From: Alistipes sp.
GTDB lineage: Bacteria > Bacteroidota > Bacteroidia > Bacteroidales > Rikenellaceae
Direction of reading: 5' to 3'
NCBI GenBank assembly: GCA_017403125.1
Contig: JAFQOR010000021.1
Span: 1-38,680, forward strand
Length of the DNA: 38,680 nt
The position numbers and the translations under genes were made by a program. This document shows, piece after piece, positions 24,850 to 31,972 of this stretch. Position 1 is the first letter of the stretch; the number at the start of each line of letters is the position of its first letter. The notes below the pieces were generated by a model, which saw nothing but the letters and a program-made list of their open reading frames with translations, searched no databases and was not told the origin of the DNA.

Positions 24850-25048
24850 GAAAGTGTGGAGTTGATTAGTTTGTCTGACGCGAGGTTCTGGAATACCTAT
24901 GACCAAACAAACAATACCCCACACTCGTATCGAAGCGTGGGGCGGAACACCCCAAACATTACAATACGGAGTGACGAGTGTGTTGCTATCCTTGGTCAAT
25001 GAGAAATTTTCCAGATTTCGCGTCAAGGACAAAAGCTAATACACTTTC
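24850..25048 (-). ncRNA. long rod-like structured RNA, 6S RNA candidate
   Basis: The two halves of this 199-base segment are complementary along their length with small internal loops. Plus-strand pairs: 24850-24857 with 25041-25048 (GAAAGTGT); 24876-24883 with 25018-25025 (TGACGCGA); 24887-24893 with 25009-25015; 24900-24906 with 24992-24998; 24920-24928 with 24974-24982 (CACACTCGT); and an apical TGGGG at 24938-24942 with 24950-24954. A promoter reads into it on the minus strand and no convincing protein is encoded. A single long hairpin of about 200 bases with unpaired bubbles is the shape of 6S RNA, the RNA polymerase decoy. The alternative is an elaborate leader of the lipoprotein operon. 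True ends are not defined; the transcript may start near 25083. Confidence 0.5.
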
Positions 25049-25088
25049 ATCAATTATATGTCAGCACGCTATTAAAGCATTGCTAATG

Positions 25089-25120
25089 CAAATTTAGGTA
25101 TTATGTTCCGAAAAAACAAA
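25089..25120 (-). promoter_or_regulatory. promoter for the structured RNA and/or lipoprotein operon
   Basis: On the minus strand TTTG (25117-25120) is followed after 20 bases by TAAATTTG (25089-25096), a near-perfect promoter that points into the rod-like RNA. Transcription would start near 25083. Confidence 0.65.
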
Positions 25121-25126
25121 TAAAAA

Positions 25127-25160
25127 AGCGACTTTGTGGCTTGTGTGCCATTAAGTCGCT
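25127..25160 (-). terminator. intrinsic terminator of the long ispF operon
   Basis: AGCGACTT (25127-25134) pairs with AAGTCGCT (25153-25160), with a further GGC/GCC pair inside the loop. In the minus direction it ends in TTTTTTA. It closes the operon that ends with ispF, just ahead of the RNA promoter. Confidence 0.8.
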
Positions 25161-25201
25161 ATTGAAGCTATGCTTGTTATCGCTGTTTTTTCGGAGGTGG
25201 G

Positions 25202-25681
25202 CTATGCCTTATATATCAGCGTTATGGCGGTGGCAGATACACCCTCCTCTCTGCCCTCGAAACCGAGGTGCTCGGTGGTGGTGGCCTTGACCGAAACGCG
25301 CTCAACATCTATCGACATAACCTCTGCCAAGCGACTGCGCATATGGTCAATATGCGGACGCAGACGTGGGCGCTGCATGGCTATTGTGCAGTCTATGTTG
25401 CTGATTTCGTAACCTTTCTCCCTGATAATATCAACCACCTCTTTAAGCAATTTCGTGGAGTCGATACCTTTGTATTTAGCGTCGCTATCGGGAAAGAGCT
25501 TGCCGATGTCGCCCAGAGCCAAAGCCCCAAGCAGGGCGTCGCAGATGGCGTGTATGGCAACGTCGCCGTCGGAGTGTGCAACGCAGCCTTTGTAGTGCTC
25601 TATCTCTACTCCGCAGATAACAAGACGCAACCCCTCTGCAAGGGCGTGAACATCGTTGCCGTGACCTTTTCTGAAATCCAT
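25202..25681 (-). CDS. ispF: 2-C-methyl-D-erythritol 2,4-cyclodiphosphate synthase
   Basis: This MEP-pathway enzyme cyclises CDP-methylerythritol diphosphate to the 2,4-cyclodiphosphate. The zinc site is DVH in RKGHGNDVHAL, with HSDGDVAIHAICDALLGAL and LFPDSDAKYKGIDS following, and the C-terminal VSVKATTTEHLGFEGREEG signature. Length (159 residues) is standard. It is the last gene of a long minus-strand operon, 44 bases after the S26 peptidase gene, and its terminator is at 25127-25160. No functional link to the genes upstream is apparent. Confidence 0.97.
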   Translation of the reverse strand: MDFRKGHGNDVHALAEGLRLVICGVEIEHYKGCVAHSDGDVAIHAICDALLGALALGDIGKLFPDSDAKYKGIDSTKLLKEVVDIIREKGYEISNIDCTIAMQRPRLRPHIDHMRSRLAEVMSIDVERVSVKATTTEHLGFEGREEGVSATAITLIYKA

Positions 25682-25725
25682 ATTATCGATTTTATAAGTG
25701 TTTTATTATTCAGTAATTGTGTACT

Positions 25726-26178
25726 TTATCTCTTGCGTCGCTCTAACCAGCGTCGCATAATGGCAAGGACGTAACGGCGCACTATGCGTGGCTGCCAAAG
25801 CCAGAGCCGTTCGCGGGTGCGCCACCACCAACTGGTGCAACTTATGCTCTTGCCACTTTCGCGAATTACTCTATCAACCACGCCAATAATATCGTGCCGC
25901 CTGCAACGCTCCTGTTGAATGGGGTTGCCATCGCCTTGCAGCGTAACAATATCGTCGTCGATAGCTACGACACGATGTGTCACCAGCTTGCCATTTGCAG
26001 AGCGAAACATGGCTATGCGGTGCATGATGTCATCGTTGGCGGAGGTGCGTCGAATGACTATCCTATCGCGCGATTTGCCTAATAACGGCAGCATGCTATA
26101 CCCCGTGACAATAATCTCGAAGCTATCCCCAATATCGGTCAGTAACTCTATGTTATCTAATGGATTACTCTGCATCAT
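25726..26178 (-). CDS. S24/S26-family peptidase, signal-peptidase-like
   Basis: A 150-residue protein. The catalytic serine S28 lies in VTGYSMLPLL, and the second conserved region is GKLVTHRVVAIDDD with H68 where bacterial LepB has its lysine, so it resembles the Ser-His SipW/eukaryotic type. QGDGNPIQQE matches the later GDGN box. There is no N-terminal membrane helix; instead the C terminus is rich in Trp and Arg (WWWRTRERLWLWQPRIVRRY) and may associate with the membrane. It overlaps the HprK-like gene by 14 bases. In Bacteroidota such peptidases are often found beside HprK-like kinases and exporters, where processing of a small peptide is suspected. No precursor is visible here. Confidence 0.85.
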   Translation of the reverse strand: MMQSNPLDNIELLTDIGDSFEIIVTGYSMLPLLGKSRDRIVIRRTSANDDIMHRIAMFRSANGKLVTHRVVAIDDDIVTLQGDGNPIQQERCRRHDIIGVVDRVIRESGKSISCTSWWWRTRERLWLWQPRIVRRYVLAIMRRWLERRKR

Positions 26179-27070
26179 CTATGATTGTGCTATATGACAA
26201 AAGGGCGGCATCTCTATCTGGAAGGCATCCGAGGCTGTATGCCGGAGTTGTGCGCAACACTGTGTCTAATGTCGAACATATTGCATCCTGCAAAATCTCG
26301 TCGTGAGCAAACGCAGGTGGACATGATGGTAGCAGGGCTCCGATAGCGGCGATTGTTGGCAGGCGACTAATCTTGTTGTATGGCGCCTGGTATAGACGGC
26401 AGAAGCCTGCAACGGGGTAGTCTTGGCTCTTGTAACATGGTGTCTTGCCACTCCATGGCGAGCCGAATACACGTGCTTTGCCATCGACAATACGCACTAT
26501 GGGTGAGTCGTCGTTAAGCAGTGTGCTGCCCTCGATATTTTCGCGCCATAGACGCGTATGTGTGCTCTTGCCTGTGCCCGACTCTCCGAGGAAGAGCACG
26601 CCGCGTTCGCGTGCGACAATAGCCGAGGAGTGTATGGCTATGCCTTGGTGACTGCACAATACTATGCCGAACATTACCCATAGGCCGAATCGCACTATCG
26701 AGATGGATTCAATGTCGTTGTCACGAGCATTTGTAGTTATGGTGTGTTGCGGAAGCGCGATGTGAAAGAGTATCGGCTCGCGCTCGTTATCCCGTGTGCG
26801 CGACAGTGATAAAAGATAACCGTTGTTACATTTGTAAAGAGTACATGTCGAGTTGGTTTGCGCAAAAACAGTGTGGTATATTGCTTTAAGTACAGCGTGA
26901 GTTGATGTTGTCAATGTGCTGTCGTATCGCAAAGAACACTCTGTATCTATGCAGCTGTTGTAGGGATGCTCAAAGGGCTTGAATCCTTTTATCCCCATCT
27001 CTACGATGTCTATCGTTGAACGGAGGCGAAGACCTGCAATTATGTAGTCGAAACACTGCATGCTATTCAA
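26165..27070 (-). CDS. HPr-kinase-like / PEP-carboxykinase-like P-loop protein
   Basis: A 301-residue protein. After a variable N-terminal half, the catalytic core begins at HSSAI (H147), then Walker A GESGTGKST (162-170), THTRLWRENI, LLNDDSPIVRI (D187-D188) and GSPWSGKTP (203-211). This is the HprK-like family common in Bacteroidota, often annotated as phosphoenolpyruvate carboxykinase (ATP); members in RiPP clusters are proposed to phosphorylate peptides or lipids. It overlaps the ABC exporter gene by eight bases and the S26 peptidase gene by 14. The substrate is not known. Confidence 0.85.
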   Translation of the reverse strand: MNSMQCFDYIIAGLRLRSTIDIVEMGIKGFKPFEHPYNSCIDTECSLRYDSTLTTSTHAVLKAIYHTVFAQTNSTCTLYKCNNGYLLSLSRTRDNEREPILFHIALPQHTITTNARDNDIESISIVRFGLWVMFGIVLCSHQGIAIHSSAIVARERGVLFLGESGTGKSTHTRLWRENIEGSTLLNDDSPIVRIVDGKARVFGSPWSGKTPCYKSQDYPVAGFCRLYQAPYNKISRLPTIAAIGALLPSCPPAFAHDEILQDAICSTLDTVLRTTPAYSLGCLPDRDAALLSYSTIIDDAE

Positions 27071-28763
27071 TGGTTATTACTCTATCGCAGTACTCAATCG
27101 AGCTGTCGCGATGTGCTATGACAACGATGGTTAGTGAGCTATTTTCGCGCGATAGACGGCGTAGCGAGTTGTTGATGTTCTCCTCGGATAGGTTGTCGAG
27201 TGACGATGTAGCCTCGTCGAGGAGTAGTATATCGCAACCTTTGTACAACGCTCGCGCGATGCCTATGCGCTGGCGCTGACCTCCCGATAGGCGTGAGCCC
27301 TGCTCGCCGATATGCGAATCGATGCCCATGGGGAGTTGTGCAACGAAGTCGTCGAGGTCGGCAAGTCGTATGGCCTCTGCGACCCTTTCGCGGTCTATGT
27401 CTTCGGTCGCAATGCCCAAGGCGATGTTCTCGGCTAATGTCATGTCTGCGATGAATACGTGTTGTGAAACATATCCCACACTACGCTGCCACCTCCTGAT
27501 ATTATCGTCTGTGAGCCTCTCGCCGTCGATTGATATGGTGCCCGATGTAGGGCGATATAGTCCGAGAATCAGGTTGAATAGGGTGCTTTTGCCAATGCCC
27601 GATGCTCCGCGAATGCCTACTCTTTCGCCCTTGTCTATTTTTAGCGATAACTTCTTAATTATGGGCGTTGAGCTATCCTCGAAGCTGAATGTCAAGTCGG
27701 CAATCTCTATGCTGTCGTGTAGGTGAAAACGCTCCCCATTATCATCGTTAGATGGTGTGGGGTGGTTAGAACTGTGAATATCGGAGAGAGTGTCGATAGT
27801 GTAGCTGTTGTAGCGTATCGAGCTCCAATTTGTCATGATATTGCGAATCGAGGGGATGAGCCTTACGGCCGCTACTGCGAGGATGCCAAAGAGTAGTTTC
27901 ATCTGGTCTCCGTCGCTATTTGTTGATGCAATAACAAGTACAGCAAGACCTATGGCAAGAACAATCTCCATGAGTATTTGCGGTAGCATGGCTATTGTGG
28001 CATTGCGTTTTCGGAACTTAACTGCTTCGTTAAGTGAAGAGGTGAATTTGTTGAAATATAGCTGATATGCGCCATTTACATGAATATCTTCATAACCTCT
28101 GAACGATTCGATTACTATGCGACTTTTTGCGCGCTGCATCTCGTTTTCGAGTTTACCGATGTTGTTAAGCCTGCGCCGTACTAACAGGTAGAATAGGGTG
28201 GCTGCGGGGATGAAAATAATGCTGATAAGTAGCGCTGCCGATGGCGAATATATCAATAGTGCGATAAAGAAGAAGAGTAGCAGTGTTGCTTCGCTTATGA
28301 TGGATGCTATGGGGCGAAGTATGCCCGTGACGAATGTCAGGCAAACCACATTTATGTTGCGACTCAATATTGCAGAGTTGCTGCCTTTGATGAATCCTAA
28401 ACCGCGACTGTGGTAGTCGGCATATAACTGTTCCGATAGCTCTTTGTAGAGCGAATAGATGAAGTTGCGCTCGTAGCGATAGAGTAGTAGTACAACGATG
28501 TTTTTTATGATGATGAGTGCAACAATCGCTCCGCATATTGCCAACACGAATGAGTCGTAGTCGTTGAAGTCTAATCTATTATAGATTTTACCTAATAATG
28601 GGTTTGAGCTAATGCTGCCACTGTCGAGTATGAGAATAAGTATGGGTATGAACATGGCTATACCCACAAAGTTTAGTAGGGCGCGTAGTAGTATTGTGGC
28701 TATGACAACTGCCGCGCGTCCTCTGAACTTGGGGGGTATAATTCTCCATAAGGTCTGCTTCAT
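27063..28763 (-). CDS. ABC transporter, fused membrane and ATPase domains
   Basis: From MKQTLWRI the protein has 566 residues; an upstream ATG at 28784 is possible. Six membrane helices occupy about residues 15-310. The nucleotide-binding domain follows: Walker A RGASGIGKST, a Q loop near SQHVFIAD, signature LSGGQRQRIGIARAL, Walker B ILLLDEATSSLD and a switch histidine in VIAHRDSS. This is an exporter half-transporter of the MsbA/lipid-peptide type that works as a dimer. It is followed without a gap by the HprK-like and S26 genes, so its cargo may be what those enzymes modify. There is no peptidase C39 domain. A TATCTTTG lies directly ahead of the start, so an internal leaderless promoter is possible. 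Confidence 0.92.
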   Translation of the reverse strand: MKQTLWRIIPPKFRGRAAVVIATILLRALLNFVGIAMFIPILILILDSGSISSNPLLGKIYNRLDFNDYDSFVLAICGAIVALIIIKNIVVLLLYRYERNFIYSLYKELSEQLYADYHSRGLGFIKGSNSAILSRNINVVCLTFVTGILRPIASIISEATLLLFFFIALLIYSPSAALLISIIFIPAATLFYLLVRRRLNNIGKLENEMQRAKSRIVIESFRGYEDIHVNGAYQLYFNKFTSSLNEAVKFRKRNATIAMLPQILMEIVLAIGLAVLVIASTNSDGDQMKLLFGILAVAAVRLIPSIRNIMTNWSSIRYNSYTIDTLSDIHSSNHPTPSNDDNGERFHLHDSIEIADLTFSFEDSSTPIIKKLSLKIDKGERVGIRGASGIGKSTLFNLILGLYRPTSGTISIDGERLTDDNIRRWQRSVGYVSQHVFIADMTLAENIALGIATEDIDRERVAEAIRLADLDDFVAQLPMGIDSHIGEQGSRLSGGQRQRIGIARALYKGCDILLLDEATSSLDNLSEENINNSLRRLSRENSSLTIVVIAHRDSSIEYCDRVITIE

Positions 28764-28795
28764 GGTGCAAAGATACAAAATCAAACCAAATAAAT

Positions 28796-31700
28796 TCAGA
28801 CTACACGTTCAATCTTACCAAGAGTTATATACCAGATGTAACCCTCGATGCTATCGTATCTACCCATCTTATGCAGTAGCTCCACGTAGTTGTGCATCTG
28901 TGTGTGGTATCGCCTCTCTTCATTTTCGCCAAATTTGTAATCAACGACCACTGCTCGACGACCCCTTATCATTACGCGGTCGGGGCGACGAACGTTGCCA
29001 TCAGCGATGATTTCTGCCTCACTCTTTACTTCGCTCCATATATCGCTAAACCACTCTTTAACAATAGGGTTTTCGAGTGCTATCTCAACTTTTTTCCGTA
29101 ACTCTGCCGCCTCGGTTGTATCGATGTAGCAGTTCTGCTCCATAAGTGTAATGCGGCTGCGTAACTCCTCCATATTATGCGCCTTTTCGAACAGGGCATG
29201 TAACTTGATGCCAAGGCTCTGTATCGACGCACCTGCTGATAAACCCTTCTCGTCGTATCGTGTGCCTCTATGGCGTATTTTGAGCTGTGGTATATTGCTG
29301 TCGTAGTTTCCGAGCAGAGTTCCCGTAGTGGCGCTTGACTTGCGATGATCCGAGGCGTGCGCTATGGGAGAGCCATAGGTGTATGTAATGCTCTCTATCG
29401 TATTATCCTCACCAACGATGCGTGATTCCAGACATGTGTCTGCCGCAGCGTTGGAGATAAACTCTACGATACTTGCACTTGCTGTGCTACTCTTGGTGTT
29501 TAGTCGCTTTGGAACGTAGATATAGAGCTCATCTACGGCACGTGTGAAGGCTACGTACAGCAGGTTTATGGCATCGACGTGGCTCATCACCAACTCGTTG
29601 AAGTAGTCGTTGGTGAATGCTGACTCACGCATGGTTTTGCGGTAAATAACCGGAAAATCGCCATTAAGTCCCTTGCTCTCTGCGTCACTTGCGTCTGCCT
29701 TTGCCCATACAACTTGTTGGATGTTGCCGCTTGGTGTTGTATCCCATTTGCAATAGGGTATAATGATTATGGGGCGTTCCAACCCCTTTGCCTTGTGGAT
29801 TGTCGTAATCTCAATTGTGTCATCGCTCATGTCTATGCAAAGCGACTCATCCTTACCCTTTTCGTCCCACCACTTCAAGTATTGCTGTATGTCGGCAACG
29901 CGCTGCGAACTAAACGATACTATCTGTTCGTGCATGGCTTGTAGCGCTGCTATATCTTCGGTGCGTTCGTCGAGCTTGTAGTGTCGCACAATCTCTTCAA
30001 ATGCCTCCATAAGTGATAGATGGGCAATGCGGTGTAGTGTCTCTATCTCCTTGTCGTCAAGGGTGCTATGCAGCGGTTTGAGCAGATATCTGTTATATAC
30101 ACCTCGTTCAATGTCATTATTGCTACGAACGGCTAATCTGAATACCGCAATGATAAACTCCACTATGGAGCATGCCCCAATGGTAAGTGCGTCGGCAGTT
30201 AGCACATTAAAGCCACTCTTGCCTTGCGATGTAAAGTGCGCCTCCTTGTATTCGAATAGGGCATTTGCAACCTTGTGGGCATCTGTCGCACCACGTACAA
30301 GTATCAGAATGTCACTATAACGGTAACCTCGCTCTATGGCGCTTTCGATAGCGTCGATAAACGGACTGTCGATCGAGGTGTTGTCGAAAAGTGTAACCTC
30401 GGCATAGCCTCCCTCGGTGCTCGTGCGAGCCGGCAGTTGTTCGTGCTCGGCATAGGCGGTGGCTACAATGTTATAGTGCAAAGCATGAGTTGTTTTGTCT
30501 ATATTCTTGCTTTTTAGGGCTGTGTCAAGTTGTTCGTTCAGATAGCTGTTGTCTTGGCGGATAATATTCTCTATTATCAAGTTGTTGAAACGCACTATAT
30601 TGGGTAGGCTGCGATAGTTCTCTTTGAGATGCAGTTTTAAGGTGCTCTCGCTGCCTAAATCGCGCTCTGCCTGCTGCTGTAATAGACGCCAATCGCCGCC
30701 GCGCCACCTGTATATCGACTGCTTGACGTCGCCAACGATAAAGACCGAAACCTTGTCGCTCGACGCCATGGCGTTATGCAACAGAGGTAACATATTCTTC
30801 CACTCCTTCGACGAGGTGTCCTGAAACTCGTCTATCATAAATCGCTCATAGCGGTTGCCCACCTTTTCGTAGATGAAAGGTGTGTTGCTGTCGTTGATGA
30901 ATGTTGCAAGTATATGTTTCGTTTCGCCAAGAATCATGATATTCTCCTCGTCGCACATCTTTGCAATCTGCTCATACAGGTCTGCAAGGAGAGCGAAGCT
31001 GCGGTAGTTCTCGCGTAGCAGCGACGTGGTGTTGAATACCCTGATGGCCTTATCGTAGGTTGTGCATAGCTTGGCGAGTAGGGGGCGTAGCTCCTCGGCT
31101 GCGCAGCGAAGCAATCCGTTGGCTCCCTTTGCAAGCCATAGCTCGACATCCTCGGCAGCGTTGCGTGCGCTCTTTGAAGGCTCTTTTATCTCTCCCGCAG
31201 CATAGCGTTCGAATATTCTGGCGAAACTCGTAGATTGACCCTTGAAATGTGTTGCCAATACTCCGTGTCTGTCCATGATGGCAACTCCCTGCTTACCAAT
31301 ATCTTGCAGTTTGGTTTTGTATTGCTCGCTGCTTGCTATATATTGGTTTACAATGCCCAAAAGCTCCTCCTTTGACTCTCTTGTCGATAGTCGCTCACGC
31401 GCCCTCTCCTTGAATAACTCATGTCCGAGCGATATCAAGTCACTGCGCATATCCCACTTCGTGCCGTCGTTCATGCGCTCTTCGGCAAACTCCAACATCC
31501 ACTTGCGTAACTCCTCGTCCTGGGCAATAGATTCGATGAGGTTTTCGGTGCCGTGCATGAGCATGTTGTTGGGTTGCAGCTCGATATTATAGTTAAGGTC
31601 GATGCCCAACTCCTTGATAAAGGCGCGTATTATGCGCTGAAAGAAGCGGTCGATAGTTAGGATGCTGAATCGTGAGTAGTCGTGAAGTATGAGTGTCCGT

Positions 31701-31972
31701 GCGTGCAGGGCGCGCTCACGTATTTGACCTTCGCTCAACTCCAACTCCTCCATAAGGCGCGTTGTGTAATTGCTCTTTTGGTTCGATGCCAATAGGTGTA
31801 TCTCGCGCAGTATTCGCGACTTCATTTCTTCGGTAGCCTTGTTAGTAAAGGTTACGGCAAGGATGGCTCGGTAGAGTTCGGGCTGCTCGATGACATCACG
31901 AACATATTTGTATGCCAGCTGGTATGTCTTGCCGGATCCAGCACTTGCGCTGAGTATGTGTGCTCGTTTCAT
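28796..31972 (-). CDS. AddA/RecB-like UvrD helicase with PD-(D/E)XK nuclease domain
   Basis: A 1058-residue superfamily 1 helicase-nuclease for double-strand break processing. Motif I is ASAGSGKTYQL near the N terminus, motif Ia AVTFTNKATEEMKSR, motif II MIDEFQDTSSKEW, motif III VGDVKQSIYRWRGGD, and late motifs TIHKAKGLE and LLYVAFTRAVDELY. The C-terminal nuclease is RPDRVMIRGRRAVVVDYKFGE. The chosen start shares an ATGA overlap with the stop of the AddB-like gene; ATG 31981 is an alternative. The pair is equivalent to AddAB/RecBCD and would load RecA and degrade linear foreign DNA. Confidence 0.92.
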   Translation of the reverse strand: MKRAHILSASAGSGKTYQLAYKYVRDVIEQPELYRAILAVTFTNKATEEMKSRILREIHLLASNQKSNYTTRLMEELELSEGQIRERALHARTLILHDYSRFSILTIDRFFQRIIRAFIKELGIDLNYNIELQPNNMLMHGTENLIESIAQDEELRKWMLEFAEERMNDGTKWDMRSDLISLGHELFKERARERLSTRESKEELLGIVNQYIASSEQYKTKLQDIGKQGVAIMDRHGVLATHFKGQSTSFARIFERYAAGEIKEPSKSARNAAEDVELWLAKGANGLLRCAAEELRPLLAKLCTTYDKAIRVFNTTSLLRENYRSFALLADLYEQIAKMCDEENIMILGETKHILATFINDSNTPFIYEKVGNRYERFMIDEFQDTSSKEWKNMLPLLHNAMASSDKVSVFIVGDVKQSIYRWRGGDWRLLQQQAERDLGSESTLKLHLKENYRSLPNIVRFNNLIIENIIRQDNSYLNEQLDTALKSKNIDKTTHALHYNIVATAYAEHEQLPARTSTEGGYAEVTLFDNTSIDSPFIDAIESAIERGYRYSDILILVRGATDAHKVANALFEYKEAHFTSQGKSGFNVLTADALTIGACSIVEFIIAVFRLAVRSNNDIERGVYNRYLLKPLHSTLDDKEIETLHRIAHLSLMEAFEEIVRHYKLDERTEDIAALQAMHEQIVSFSSQRVADIQQYLKWWDEKGKDESLCIDMSDDTIEITTIHKAKGLERPIIIIPYCKWDTTPSGNIQQVVWAKADASDAESKGLNGDFPVIYRKTMRESAFTNDYFNELVMSHVDAINLLYVAFTRAVDELYIYVPKRLNTKSSTASASIVEFISNAAADTCLESRIVGEDNTIESITYTYGSPIAHASDHRKSSATTGTLLGNYDSNIPQLKIRHRGTRYDEKGLSAGASIQSLGIKLHALFEKAHNMEELRSRITLMEQNCYIDTTEAAELRKKVEIALENPIVKEWFSDIWSEVKSEAEIIADGNVRRPDRVMIRGRRAVVVDYKFGENEERRYHTQMHNYVELLHKMGRYDSIEGYIWYITLGKIERVV

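Noticed and set aside
24823-25032. 69-codon minus-strand open frame through the structured RNA
   Set aside because: Composition is not protein-like and the frame is explained by the complementary RNA arms.
28768-28775. TATCTTTG directly before the ABC transporter ATG as a leaderless promoter
   Set aside because: A -33 element at the right distance is missing and the gene is tightly linked to the upstream operon; kept only as a possibility.
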